Shown piece by piece: positions 48,184 through 58,428 of a stretch of 64,000 bases of DNA. How positions within the stretch are numbered: position 1 is the first letter of the stretch; each line of letters opens with the position of its first letter. The DNA lies in the NCBI GenBank assembly GCA_002701845.1, contig NZXG01000013.1, positions 1 through 64,000 on the forward strand, read 5' to 3'. This DNA comes from Pseudomonadales bacterium. GTDB taxonomy: Bacteria > Pseudomonadota > Gammaproteobacteria > Pseudomonadales > Ketobacteraceae. The position numbers were made by a program, and so were the translations under genes. A model generated the notes under the pieces. That model worked only from the letters and a program-made list of their open reading frames with translations, was not told where the DNA came from and ran no database searches.

Positions 48184-49230
48184 ATGAGCGATAATGACCT
48201 CCGACAACTGTCCCTGAGTGGCGACCCCCTGGCGGATGCCGTGGTATTGCGTCTGGACCCTCCTGCCACCTCCAGCTTGCTGGCGGAAACCATCTATCAG
48301 GCCAAAACCGAAATCGGTGTCTATCAGGAGTTTATGGACCAGTTGCACAGCACCCCGGCCTGGGTTGACTGGGATCAGGTCGAGCACGGCCGTCACCTGC
48401 TGGCCACCTTCAATCATGCCCGCAGCATCGCCATTTTCTGTGGCAGCCTGCTGGAAGGTTACTGCCGTGCCCGCGCCACCGCCGCACTGCTGAGCAAAGG
48501 GCATCTGCATCAGGTGGTCCGCCGGCGTCTGCAACAGGTTCACCACCTGATCCACCGCCTGTTGCCACCTGACAGCCTGCGTCCCGGGCAGCCGGGCCAC
48601 AGCGCGCTGGCGGAGCTGCGCCTGGACAATGCACTGCAACGTAAGCAACTGCTGGCACGGGGCTGGCGCGAAACCCAGCGCACGCTGCCCTTATCCCAGA
48701 CCGATCTGGCGTTTGACATGCTGGAGCAGAGTCATATCGCCCATCAGGGCATGGAGCGTCTGGGCATCGACCTGGCCCCGGAGGATCGCCTGGCGCTGCA
48801 GCACCTGTGGCGTTACTGCGGTTGGCTGTATGGGGTGGACGAACGTCTGCTGAATCCATCGCCACAGCAGGAGGCTGCTCTTTATCGCCAGCTGCGACAG
48901 GGGCCGGAGGGTATGACCAAGGAACACGAATTACTGGCCCGCACCACTCTGAGCTGCGTGGCCGAGCTGGGATTGCTGCAACTGCCAAAGGAGGTACTAT
49001 CCAGCTTCAGTCAGCTGTGTCTGGCACCGGCCACTGCGGCCGCACTGGGTATTGAGCCTTCACCGGAATGGACCCGGGCGGCGCACTTCTATGTCACCGC
49101 CAACCGCGGCGCCACCTTCCTGCATTATCGGATCCCGGGAATGAGTGGATTGAATGAGCGCCTGCAACGTTACCTGTCCCGCAACCTCACCGCCGCCCCG
49201 GGGTCGAGGCCACTGCGCAAGAGCGCCTGA
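48184..49230 (+). CDS. MpaB/latex-clearing-type oxygenase (DUF2236)
   Basis: 348 residues from the ATG at 48184. The all-helical DUF2236 fold is indicated by DWDQVEHGRHLLATFNHAR and IAIFCGSLLEGYCRARA early, a central HIAHQGMERLGIDLAPED, and YLSRNL at the end. Relatives include the latex-clearing protein and fungal MpaB', which are haem or metal oxygenases. Whether the haem ligands are kept cannot be judged here. It follows hrpB by about 130 bp and may be co-transcribed. Confidence 0.8.
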   Translation: MSDNDLRQLSLSGDPLADAVVLRLDPPATSSLLAETIYQAKTEIGVYQEFMDQLHSTPAWVDWDQVEHGRHLLATFNHARSIAIFCGSLLEGYCRARATAALLSKGHLHQVVRRRLQQVHHLIHRLLPPDSLRPGQPGHSALAELRLDNALQRKQLLARGWRETQRTLPLSQTDLAFDMLEQSHIAHQGMERLGIDLAPEDRLALQHLWRYCGWLYGVDERLLNPSPQQEAALYRQLRQGPEGMTKEHELLARTTLSCVAELGLLQLPKEVLSSFSQLCLAPATAAALGIEPSPEWTRAAHFYVTANRGATFLHYRIPGMSGLNERLQRYLSRNLTAAPGSRPLRKSA

Positions 49231-49273
49231 TGCCGCCGACGCCTGACGGCTTTAGCAACCTGCTGCTACGGCC

Positions 49274-51173
49274 TCAGGCGCCCTCGGCCCGCACCGAACG
49301 GTTGCGCCCCTGGTCTTTGGCCTGGTACAAGGCCTTGTCGGCGGCGGCAATCAAATCCTCTACCTTATCCCCAGGCGCCGCCACCTGACCGGCCACTCCC
49401 AGACTGGCGCTGACGGGAATACGTTCGCCCTTGTAAATAAACTGCAGCCCCTGCACTTTGCCACGCAGCTTTTCCGCCACCCGGTAAGCATCCTCCAGTG
49501 AGGTGTCAGGCATCACGATGGCAAACTCCTCACCCCCGTAACGGGCCAACAGATCCGTGCCCCGCACCATCACCTGATCCAGGGTACTGGCCACCAGTCG
49601 CAGACAATCATCCCCCACCAGATGACCATAACGATCATTGAATTGTTTAAAGTGATCGATGTCCACCAAAATCAATGACACCGGCTGACCGGTACGCATG
49701 GAACGCTCCAGTTCCCGCTGCAGGGTCTCATCAAAATAGCGCCGGTTATGCACTTTGGTGAGCGGATCGGTGACACTGAGTTTGGCCAGTTCGCGGTTGG
49801 CGATTTCCAGGTTGGTCATGGTGCGTTCCAGTTCCTGGGTACGCTCCTGCACCCGGTCTTCCAGCTCCCGATTGGTCTGCCCCTGCAGTTGCAGCATGGC
49901 CCCCTGGGCCGCCAGTTTTTCATCCCGCTCCAGGTTCATCATCACCTGTAATTGTAACGCCTCGGCCTGAGCCTCCTCCCGCTCACGTTGCACGCGATTG
50001 ATGCGTTCCGCCAGCGCCAGGGACAACAGCAGCATTTCCAACACGAAACCGATCAGCTGACCGTTTTCGGTGACGGGGCCGTGAGGCAACACCCCTTCCA
50101 TCATCAAGACGGCGGCGAATGTAAGCACGATCAATCCGGTCCAGGCAACTGTAAAATAACGGGCCGATTTGTTGCCTTTAAACCATAACCAAATCGAAGT
50201 GACAAGGGCGGCGATGCAGGAAAACAGCGCCATCACCTCCATCAGTTCCACCCAGCGCACCGGGCCGTGCAACAGCAGCACCGATACCCCGACAAACCAA
50301 TAGGCCGCCAGCACAGTGTTCAGATGCAGTACCCAGCCACCGTATTGCTTCAGTTGCAGGAAGTTGCGAATAAACAGGGCGGCGGCAAAAAAGCTAAGGT
50401 AGATGGACAGAGCAAAACCGTTCAACCGGAGCCAGGGCAGCCCCCCACACCAGGCGATCCCCCACGCCGGTCAGACCAAACTCGTAGACGATAATGGAGG
50501 CGGCGTAAACGCTATAAAACAGGTAACTACTGTAACGGGTAAACACGTATAGCGACAGGTTATACAGCAACATGGCCGCCAGCACGCCGAAGGCCAGGCC
50601 GTACCAGACGTAACGCTCCACCTGGTGGTCCTGCAGCGCCTCCGGCTGCCACACAAACATGGGTAACATCACGTTGTAGCGGGACTGGGCCCGAATATAG
50701 ATATCGACAGTGGCCCCCGCCTCCACCTGAAACGGAAAGATCCAACTGGTATTACTGAGACTGTGATCCGGCTTGGGGAAACCCAACCCCTCCACTTGCG
50801 TGTCGACCCGACCGGTGACGCGGTTGATGGCAAAGAACTCCACCATCCGTAAATTGATCCAGCGAATTTCCAGCAACCGCTGCACCTCGGCGGCGGTTTG
50901 GTTGGCAACCCGAAAATGAAACCACACCGGGCCCCGCTGTTTGCCCACGTTGATGGAGCGTCGCGCCAGCCTCTGCCAGCCATCCGCCGGCAGCTGCAGC
51001 GGTGATTGGAATTCGGTATCCGGGGACTGCACCTTAAACCGCACACTGTCAGCGGGCAGCCGCAGTTCCGCCACCCGCCCCACAGCCACCGCTTCCGGCA
51101 CGGCAGCCCAGGAGCCTGATGCCGTCACCAGGCCAAGCACAAGCCATAACATGATCCAGAATCGCAACACCAA
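49274..51173 (-). pseudogene. 7TMR-DISM diguanylate cyclase, split by a one-base insertion
   Basis: Two overlapping frames together make one protein of about 632 residues. The upstream part (start 51173) has a signal peptide, an extracellular 7TMR-DISMED2 domain (PVWFHFRVANQTAAEVQRLL) and the first membrane helices. The downstream part (to 49274) has the remaining helices, a coiled coil, and a GGDEF domain with the active site GGEEF (RYGGEEFAIV) and DHFKQFNDRYGH. The join lies in a C6 run at 50441-50446. With five C, the frames fuse cleanly as DRLVWG then LPWLRLNGFAL. The gene is therefore frameshifted in this copy, through mutation, phase variation or a sequencing error. If restored, it would make c-di-GMP. 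Confidence 0.9.
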
Positions 51174-51375
51174 CGCGTATACCCAACGGCCCCTTTCTTC
51201 TATTGATTATAGGAGGTGGTGCTGCGGTATTCGTTGCAGCCTGTAGCGTTTGTGTAAGGACTCGTTCACCGCGCCGGCAGTTTTGTCAAAACTAATAAAA
51301 TATGGGACAGTAGCTGCGACAACGTCAAAAATTCCTCCGCCCACAACATTCAATGAAGCGACTCTGCATTCAATC

Positions 51376-53208
51376 ATGAGCCACACTACCGAGCTGCATT
51401 ATCAAGTTACCCCTATCGATCCCTATGCCCATGTGTTTCAGGTGACTTTGGATATTCCTTTCCCGCTCAGTGCAGGTCAGCTGCTGCGAATGCCCGCCTG
51501 GATACCCGGCAGCTATATGATCCGCGATTTCGCCAAAAATATTCTGTGGCTCAAGGGCAATTATCTGGAAGGCGACACCGAGACGGCAGCACTTGAACTG
51601 ACCAAAGTCGACAAGCAAACCTGGTGCCTGCCGGAAACCACCGGGCCGGTGCGCCTGACCTATCAGGTATACGCCTGGGACATGTCGGTGCGGGCCGCCC
51701 ACCTGGATCAGACCCATGCTTATTTCAACGGCACCAGTGTGTTCCTGGAGCTGGTGGGTCACAGCCATCTGCCCTGCCGCCTGGACATCCGTAACGCGGA
51801 TATTGCCGAAGCCCGAAACTGGCGGGTGGGCACCGCACTGCCCTCCGCCGGCGCCGCGACCTACGGTTTCGGTGCCTACCGGGCAGCGGACTATGGGGAG
51901 CTGATTGATCATCCGGTGGAAATTGCGGACTTCGATCTGGTGAGTTTCGAAGCCTGCGGCATACCCCATGATTTTGTACTCACCGGCCGCCATCATGCAG
52001 ACCTGCCCCGGCTGGCGGAGGATCTGAAAGTCATTTGTGAATACCAGATCCGACTGTTCGGGGAGCCGGCGCCCTTTGAGCGTTATGTTTTTATCACTTG
52101 GGCGGTGGGGGATGGCTACGGCGGCCTGGAGCATCGGGCCTCCACCAGCCTGATCTGCAAGCGGGAGGATCTGCCCGCCCCCAGTCAACGGGGCCAGGTA
52201 AGCGAAGGCTACCAGACGTTTTTGGGGCTGTGCAGTCATGAGTATTTTCACAGCTGGAATGTCAAGCGTATCCGCCCCGATATTCCCTACGATTTAAGCG
52301 TGGAAAATCACACGCCGCTGCTGTGGGCCTTCGAGGGCATCACCTCCTATTACGATGATCTTACCCTGGTGCGCACCGGCCTGATCGGCCAGGAGGATTA
52401 TCTGGTGACCCTGGGCAAAAGCATTACCCGCTTGCTGCGCAATCCGGGCCGCCGCCTGCAATCCACCGCCGAGTCCAGCTTCGACGCCTGGACCCGGTTT
52501 TACAAACAGGATGAAAATGCCCCCAACGCCATCGTCAGCTACTACACCAAGGGCAGCCTGATCGCTCTGGGGCTGGATCTCACACTGCGGCGGCTGACGG
52601 ATCATGCCGTAACCCTGGACCAGGTGATGCGGGCGCTGTGGCACCAGCATGGTCAAACCGGAACGCCGGTGGCGGAGGACAGCATCCAGCAGCTGTGCCG
52701 GGCACATCTGCAGCAGGCGGACTGCGCCGCCAGCATCGCGGAACTGGACCGGTTTCTGCAGCAGGCGATCTATGGCACCGGGGATTTGGCCTTTGCCCAG
52801 TTGCTGGAACCGGTGGGCGTGGGGTACCACCTGCGCCCTGCCACGTCCCCCACGGACAGCGGCGGACGTGCCGCCAACGGTAACGCTTCCCGGGTGGATC
52901 TGGGTATCGCCACCGGCGCTGACAGCGGCGGCGCACGGGTGCAACGGGTGTTGAACGACAGCCCCGGCCACCGGGCCGGCCTTTCCGCCGGGGATCTGCT
53001 GATCGCGCTGGACGGTATCAAGCTGGAACAAAGCAACCTGGAGACGCTGCTGAGCCGTTATCAGCCCGGCGACAGGGTGAGGTTGCATGCTTTTCGCCGC
53101 GACGAGTTGATGCGGTTCCAGGTTACCCTGGCCCCCGCCCCGGCGGACACCGCTTATCTGAGTATCGACAATCCGAACCTGGCGCGGCGTTGGCTCAGCG
53201 GGAAGTGA
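51376..53208 (+). CDS. M61-family metallopeptidase (glycyl aminopeptidase type)
   Basis: 610 residues from the ATG at 51376; the earlier frame is open but not conserved. The N-terminal beta domain is present (MPAWIPGSYMIRDFAKNI). The catalytic HEYFHSWNVKRIRP gives the zinc HExxH plus the downstream Glu in FEGITSYYDDL. A C-terminal PDZ domain ends the protein (VQRVLNDSPGHRAGLSAGD, then LIALDGIKL). Family members remove N-terminal Gly or Ala residues. No signal peptide is visible, so a cytoplasmic location is likely. The 3' end overlaps the convergent transglycosylase gene by 14 bp. Confidence 0.9.
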   Translation: MSHTTELHYQVTPIDPYAHVFQVTLDIPFPLSAGQLLRMPAWIPGSYMIRDFAKNILWLKGNYLEGDTETAALELTKVDKQTWCLPETTGPVRLTYQVYAWDMSVRAAHLDQTHAYFNGTSVFLELVGHSHLPCRLDIRNADIAEARNWRVGTALPSAGAATYGFGAYRAADYGELIDHPVEIADFDLVSFEACGIPHDFVLTGRHHADLPRLAEDLKVICEYQIRLFGEPAPFERYVFITWAVGDGYGGLEHRASTSLICKREDLPAPSQRGQVSEGYQTFLGLCSHEYFHSWNVKRIRPDIPYDLSVENHTPLLWAFEGITSYYDDLTLVRTGLIGQEDYLVTLGKSITRLLRNPGRRLQSTAESSFDAWTRFYKQDENAPNAIVSYYTKGSLIALGLDLTLRRLTDHAVTLDQVMRALWHQHGQTGTPVAEDSIQQLCRAHLQQADCAASIAELDRFLQQAIYGTGDLAFAQLLEPVGVGYHLRPATSPTDSGGRAANGNASRVDLGIATGADSGGARVQRVLNDSPGHRAGLSAGDLLIALDGIKLEQSNLETLLSRYQPGDRVRLHAFRRDELMRFQVTLAPAPADTAYLSIDNPNLARRWLSGK

Positions 53209-55219
53209 GTGGCGGTCCCCGCAGTTGCGGGTCCAGCCGTTCCTGATACCAGTTCAGGCGCCAGCACAGATGGGGGCCGGTGGCGCGGCCGCTGGCGCCC
53301 ACCAGCCCCACCACCTGTCCCTGTTTGACCGGCTCCCCCTGCTCGACCAGCAACTTGTTCATGTGCAGATAACTGGTGCTGATACCATGACCGTGATCGA
53401 TCACCAGGGTGCCACCGGAGAAAAACATGTCGGGATGAGCCAGGGTAACGATACCATCAGCGGGCGCATGAATTTCCGTGCCCCTGGGGGCGGCAATATC
53501 CACGCCGAAGTGAGGCCGTCGGGGCTCACCGTTGTAGATCCGCTGGCTGCCAAATACCCCGGTAATGGGCCCTTCCACCGGCCAGCGGAAGTCCTGTAGA
53601 AATCCATCCCGGCTGGTATCGGAATCCCGGGCGGTTTTCACCTGCCCGGCCTCCTGTCGAATCCGGGCCAAATCCGCGGGGTCCGGGTTCACGGTGCGGG
53701 AAGGCACCCCCTCGATGCGCTGCAGGCGGTAATGACGTTTGGCGATGGTGAAGCTGAAGGACTGGGCAGGCTGTTGATTCGGTGTGACGGTCAGCTGTTG
53801 TTGCAATTCCGCATCCCGGCCAAAGCCCAACACAAACTCACCGGCGGCGGTCTGGGGCAGTTGCCGACCCTGGAACTCCACTGCCACACCCTCCGGCGCG
53901 CGGCCGGTGACCATACCCCCCTGGACAAATTGGCCATGAACACTCAGGGGCCCCAGCGTGCGGGTCTCCGCACTGGGCTTCACCTGCTCCTGCAACAGCG
54001 CCCGGTCCTGGTCCGCTGGATAGCCATCCGCCACCCGGCCCTGATCCGCCTGCCACTGGCGCAGGGCACGTTTGGTACGGGAGCCGAAAATGCCGTCTTC
54101 CGGCCCGGCATCGTAGCCCAGCCGGTTCAGGGCGCCCTGAATAAAAGTCACGGTTTCCACGGTCAGGCGTTCATCGTCCGGAGGCGACACCCGCAGCCCT
54201 CCGGCGCCGTTAATACGATCCGCCAGCAGGCCCACCGCCAGGGCGTAGAACTCGGAGCGGTTCCAGCCCAGTATCACCTCGAAGTTGTGGTACACCAGAA
54301 ACGCCGGCCCGTTATGGCCGGCGGGCACGATCACCGACGCCGGCAGGTCCAGCGCCGGCACCGGGTTGCCCACAGCATCTTTCAGCCCCAGCTCACGCCA
54401 GCGGCGCAGAGGTTTGCTCACATCACGCCCGGCCTGGGTGTAATCGAACCCCTTGGGCAGCAGCACCTCACGGCCCCAGCGCAGATTCCGCTCCCAGCCC
54501 AGCTGTTGCAGAAAATGGGCGGCGGAGGTGAAGGCATCCGGCAGACTGTTCCACAGATCCGCCACCTGATCGCCGTCGGCATCCACCGCGAACCGGCGAT
54601 AGGCGCTGGGCATAAACTGCATATTACCCATGGCCCCGGCCCAGGATCCCAGCATGGTGCTGTGATCCGCCACCCCCGCCTCCACCAGTCGCAACGCATC
54701 CATCAACTGCACACTGAAAAACTCACTGCGGCGGGGGTCGCAGGCCAGGGTGGTGAGGGCATCCAGCACATTCATTTTGCCCAGATAGCGGCCAAAATTG
54801 GTTTCCATGCCCCAGAACGCCACCAGGTATTGCGGCGGTACGCCGTATTGCCGGGTCAGGCGCCGCAGCAGCGGGTAGTGCTCCCGCATCAGTGTGCGAC
54901 CGGTGGTGACCCGTTCCTCGGTCACCCGCTGCCGCAGATAATTGTGAAAGGTTTCGGTAAACTCCGGCTGGCGGCGATCCAGTTCGATCACCCGGGGCAG
55001 ATGACGGACAGCGTCCAGTTGGCTGTCAACCACCCGGGGATCAATATCCTCCGCCAGCGCCCGTTGCTTGAGGCCAGCCACACATTGCTCGAACCCGGCG
55101 CTGCCGGCCTCTGTCCCGGCGTCCGTCCCGACCTCTGTCGCTGCCAGCGTGACGCCGGCGGGGGCCCCGATCAAACCTGCCAGTAACCCGGCCACCAGCC
55201 CATAATTCCATGATTTCAT
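53195..55219 (-). CDS. Fused lytic transglycosylase (MltB type) and M23 endopeptidase
   Basis: 674 residues with a signal peptide (VAGLLAGLIGAPAGVTLAA). Residues 45-345 are an SLT_2/MltB-type domain with catalytic Glu139 in WGMETNFGRYLG and GNMQFMPSAYRRF. About 355-415 is a peptidoglycan-binding domain (FIQGALNRLGYDAGPEDGIF). About 560-670 is an M23 (LytM) domain with His570 and Asp574 (PHFGVDIAAP), HGHG and His650 in GPHLCWRL. The second His of the usual HxH is Cys652, still a possible zinc ligand. Cutting both glycan strands and peptide bridges in one protein is unusual. The frame is continuous, so this is a real fusion. Confidence 0.85.
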   Translation of the reverse strand: MKSWNYGLVAGLLAGLIGAPAGVTLAATEVGTDAGTEAGSAGFEQCVAGLKQRALAEDIDPRVVDSQLDAVRHLPRVIELDRRQPEFTETFHNYLRQRVTEERVTTGRTLMREHYPLLRRLTRQYGVPPQYLVAFWGMETNFGRYLGKMNVLDALTTLACDPRRSEFFSVQLMDALRLVEAGVADHSTMLGSWAGAMGNMQFMPSAYRRFAVDADGDQVADLWNSLPDAFTSAAHFLQQLGWERNLRWGREVLLPKGFDYTQAGRDVSKPLRRWRELGLKDAVGNPVPALDLPASVIVPAGHNGPAFLVYHNFEVILGWNRSEFYALAVGLLADRINGAGGLRVSPPDDERLTVETVTFIQGALNRLGYDAGPEDGIFGSRTKRALRQWQADQGRVADGYPADQDRALLQEQVKPSAETRTLGPLSVHGQFVQGGMVTGRAPEGVAVEFQGRQLPQTAAGEFVLGFGRDAELQQQLTVTPNQQPAQSFSFTIAKRHYRLQRIEGVPSRTVNPDPADLARIRQEAGQVKTARDSDTSRDGFLQDFRWPVEGPITGVFGSQRIYNGEPRRPHFGVDIAAPRGTEIHAPADGIVTLAHPDMFFSGGTLVIDHGHGISTSYLHMNKLLVEQGEPVKQGQVVGLVGASGRATGPHLCWRLNWYQERLDPQLRGPPLTSR

Positions 55220-55295
55220 TTGGGTAATTTCCTGATTGAACTACCCATAAGGATGCGGGTAATTGGCGCCGCTGGCAACTGCTGGAGCGCCCGAT

Positions 55296-55802
55296 TTAAT
55301 CCGCTTCCGCACCTTCTTCCAGGCGCTGGGCCAGTTCCAGTACCACACTGCCCCCCACCTGATCCCGGGGGTCCAGCTGCTGTAATTTGTACAGCACCGC
55401 CAAGGCCTGCCCCAGTTCCTGTTGTCGCAGCAGCACGAAACCCATGGCCTTGAGACTGTAGAGGTACCAGCGGGCCGCCCCCTCCGCCGGATCCCAGGGA
55501 CCCGAGCCGGCATCAAGGTGCCACCAATCCGGCGCAAAGCCGGCGTCCCGGGCACTCAACTGCAACACCTGATGGATGCGCTGCTGTGCCTTGGAAAATT
55601 GATTGGAGTAAGCGTACATTTTGTACAGGGCCACCAGCACTTCCAACCGCTCCGGCATCAGCTGGTGGGCCTGGAGCAGCAGGGCTTCCGTGCGGTCCGG
55701 GTCCTGATAAACGTCCAACGGCTCCCGCAACAGTTTCTGCCACTGCAGATCCGCCACCTCGGCCACCCAGGGGGCGCCGTCGAACAAGTCGCGGATCAGC
55801 AT
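55296..55802 (-). CDS. Hypothetical TPR-like protein
   Basis: 168 residues, helical, with TPR-like helix pairs (ALLLQAHQLMPERLEVLVAL, then YSNQFSKAQQRIHQVL; later AMGFVLLRQQELGQALAVLY). No signal peptide. I do not recognise the named family. It overlaps the end of the gene at 56257 by seven bases, so the two are co-expressed. Function unknown. Confidence 0.7.
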   Translation of the reverse strand: MLIRDLFDGAPWVAEVADLQWQKLLREPLDVYQDPDRTEALLLQAHQLMPERLEVLVALYKMYAYSNQFSKAQQRIHQVLQLSARDAGFAPDWWHLDAGSGPWDPAEGAARWYLYSLKAMGFVLLRQQELGQALAVLYKLQQLDPRDQVGGSVVLELAQRLEEGAEAD

Positions 55803-56257
55803 GGCAGCGCCTCCGCCAGTGCGGCCGGCTCACACTCTGGCGGCAAATCGAATACCCCATCCCGACGAATGGCGGCCTTAAAAGCTTTCATCACCGGCCG
55901 TGAGATCATGGTTTCCGCCAGCACCCGGTATTCATAAACCTGCTGCCGCAGCGGCTGCTCCCATAGCGGGTCCTCGGCAGTGGCGCCGGCACCCCGGGCC
56001 AGCCGGCCACACACCCAGTGGATAAAATCATGAACTTCCGCCCCCAGGCGCAGGCCCGGACGCCCTTTCACCGCGTCATATAGCGCCACCATCACCACCT
56101 TTACCCGGGGATTCATTTTGCACTTACCATCCAGAATCTTAAGCATCACCGCGGTGGCGCAATCCACCTCCGCCGGATCCCAGCGACGGCCGGCCACCCA
56201 GTGCTTCATCCAGGGGCCCAGGGGCGCCGGTGCCGGTTCCAGGGGGCTGACTTGCAT
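55796..56257 (-). CDS. Hypothetical protein coupled to a TPR-like gene
   Basis: 153 residues from the ATG at 56257, chosen for AGGAGG nine bases upstream. It is mostly helical with Cys at conserved-looking positions (VDCATAVMLKILDGKCKMN; HWVCGRL; PPECEP). Four Cys and several His could bind a metal, but I see no known motif. Family not recognised. It is coupled to the TPR-like gene downstream. Confidence 0.7.
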   Translation of the reverse strand: MQVSPLEPAPAPLGPWMKHWVAGRRWDPAEVDCATAVMLKILDGKCKMNPRVKVVMVALYDAVKGRPGLRLGAEVHDFIHWVCGRLARGAGATAEDPLWEQPLRQQVYEYRVLAETMISRPVMKAFKAAIRRDGVFDLPPECEPAALAEALPC

Positions 56258-56466
56258 GGCGGTAGTCCTCCTGTGTTGATCAACGCCTTCAACCACGGCA
56301 TTACCAAAAAACCGCACAGCTAACTTGGGTAGCAAACCGGTAGCAAACCCCGGGCCATCCCCAAGTCACTGATTTATTTAGACCGGGCCAGCGCCAGATG
56401 GGGCCGTTCCATGACAATTCCAGCGTACCCTGTCGGATCTGCAACAGGCACTGCGGCGGGCTCCGG

Positions 56467-57801
56467 TCAGCCCGTCTCACCCTGCCACTGCTGCACCCGC
56501 TCCAGACTTTCCCGGTAGGGCTTCAGAGAGGCCCCCAGCAGTAACACCGCCAGGCCGGCGGCGGTCACACTGATAATCAGCAGTGAATAACGCAGGGCCT
56601 GATCATCCCGGAACACGTAATCCGTCATCAGTGCCACCGCCGTGGGCCCCACCCCCAGCCCCACCAGGGTAATCACAAACAAGTACAGGGCCGACGCCTG
56701 CCCCCGCATGGGGTTGGGCATGATTTCCTGAATCGCTGCCGGGGCCACCCCGAACGGCATGGCCAGGGCGAAGCACCCCACCCCCACGGTGCAGATCGCC
56801 ACTTCCACCGAGGCGGCGGCATAGCCGAAAAAGCTGGGCAAAGCCACCACGGCGGCGATCAGCCCCACCCGCATCGGCGCATCCTGATAACCTCTGGCGG
56901 TAAGTCGGTCACACAGCCGGCCGCCGGCGATGATGCCCAGGGAGCCGAACACCCCGATCAGCAACCCATAGACGTAGCCCACCTGGGCTGCGTCCATACC
57001 ATGGGTACGAATAAAGAACGCCGGCACCCAGGACGCAGCCCCATAGGCACAGAAGGCCACGCAGGCAAACCCCAGGTTGTGCAGCAGCACCGTTTTGCGA
57101 TTGCGCCTGAGATAGGCCATCACCTGACTGAGGGAGACATCCACCCCCACGCCGACACCCTGGCGTGGAGGCTCCCGCAACAGCAACAACAGACTGCAGA
57201 AGGCCACCCCCACCACCCCCAGCAGCAAAAAGATCAGCTGCCAGGGGCGGATAGTGCCCACCAGCGGCAAGGTCATGTCCCCCTGGGCCGAGGCGAATTG
57301 AATCACCACACCCCCCAGCAAAAATGCCAGTCCGGAGCCTACATAAATTCCCATGGAATACACGCTAATGGCGGTGGCCCGCCGCTCCGGCGGAAAACTG
57401 TCCGCGATCAGCGAATAGGCCGCCGGCGACAATGCCGCCTCCCCGGCACCCACGCCCACCCGGGCGAATAGAAAATGCCAATAGTGACGGGCCAGGCCGC
57501 AGGCAGCGGTCATGGCGGACCACACCAGCACCCCGGCGGCGATCAGTCCACGACGACTGGTGCGGTCCGCCAGCCGCCCCAGGGGAATGCCGCACAGGGT
57601 ATAAAACAATGCAAAGGAAAAGCCCATCAGCAGGCTCATTTCGGTGTCGGAAATCGCCAGGTCCCGACGAATGGGGCCCACCAGCAGATTCAGTATCTGA
57701 CGATCAATGAACGACAACACATAAGCCAGCATCAGGATAGTCACGGTGACCCAGGCGCGGGCCGGTGCGGGATAGGGTGAAGGTTGAGCCACTGGAATCA
57801 C
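56467..57801 (-). CDS. MFS transporter (Spinster-like)
   Basis: 444 residues with twelve hydrophobic segments. The Spinster-type signature FIDRQILNLLVGPIRRDL is at the N-terminus, the MFS motif A-like GIPLGRLADRTSRR lies in the 2-3 loop, and GVGAGEAALSPAAYSLIAD is in helix 4-5. Spinster carriers move lipids, sugars or organic acids, and the substrate is unknown. It is monocistronic. Confidence 0.87.
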   Translation of the reverse strand: MIPVAQPSPYPAPARAWVTVTILMLAYVLSFIDRQILNLLVGPIRRDLAISDTEMSLLMGFSFALFYTLCGIPLGRLADRTSRRGLIAAGVLVWSAMTAACGLARHYWHFLFARVGVGAGEAALSPAAYSLIADSFPPERRATAISVYSMGIYVGSGLAFLLGGVVIQFASAQGDMTLPLVGTIRPWQLIFLLLGVVGVAFCSLLLLLREPPRQGVGVGVDVSLSQVMAYLRRNRKTVLLHNLGFACVAFCAYGAASWVPAFFIRTHGMDAAQVGYVYGLLIGVFGSLGIIAGGRLCDRLTARGYQDAPMRVGLIAAVVALPSFFGYAAASVEVAICTVGVGCFALAMPFGVAPAAIQEIMPNPMRGQASALYLFVITLVGLGVGPTAVALMTDYVFRDDQALRYSLLIISVTAAGLAVLLLGASLKPYRESLERVQQWQGETG

Positions 57802-57999
57802 CTCGGCGGCATTGTAAACTTTGCCTTTGAGGTTGGCTCAGGATTTGAAATTCCTGCAACCCGGACTCTTCGAATCTGTCACATCCGGGTGCCAAACAAC
57901 CACTTTACCCCACCTTCGCTCGGCTTTACCCCATCGCTCAGCGGCCATCACGGATGCGATACTCTCCGCGGCAAGCCCGGTAATTCAGCCCCCGCCGGT

Positions 58000-58320
58000 T
58001 CAACGGACGCTGGGATCCTGCATCATCACCCCCTCCGCAGCCACCTCAGGATCCGGTTGCTTACAGCGATAGCCATCGGGGTACACCACCTGCACGATCT
58101 GTTGGGTGCCGATGCTGGCGTGCAGCAACTGAAACATGGCCATGGCCTCCGGTTGTGATAAATGGGTAAGACGCCGCCGCAGGCCGGACTCCGTGGTATA
58201 GAAAAGATCACCACCGCGCTGGATCTGAATGGATTTAATGGCTTCCGGAAAACATTTCACCGCCGCCGGAAGCGGCGCACAAAACAGCAAAATGCACGGA
58301 AATATGCCCCATATTCTCAT
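58000..58320 (-). CDS. Small secreted protein of unknown function
   Basis: 106 residues with a clear signal peptide (IWGIFPCILLFCAPLPAA). The mature part is about 85 residues with two Cys (KCFPEAIK; YRCKQPD) likely to form a disulfide, and a strand-rich look. No family recognised. It is divergent from the exonuclease gene. The opposite frames here look like shadows. Confidence 0.6.
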   Translation of the reverse strand: MRIWGIFPCILLFCAPLPAAVKCFPEAIKSIQIQRGGDLFYTTESGLRRRLTHLSQPEAMAMFQLLHASIGTQQIVQVVYPDGYRCKQPDPEVAAEGVMMQDPSVR

Positions 58321-58428
58321 ATTTTTCTCCCGTTAAATTGGCTTATATTGGGAAATGGCATCTAAAATGCTTAACAAGGGGTACAGCAAAAAAGGAATAC
58401 CCTCACAACAACAGGATCACCCGCCACC

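Noticed and set aside
53732..55186. 484-codon frame antisense to the transglycosylase/M23 gene
   Set aside because: Composition is His/Gln/Pro-rich as expected for an antisense frame in GC-rich DNA, and it has no start signal or motif.
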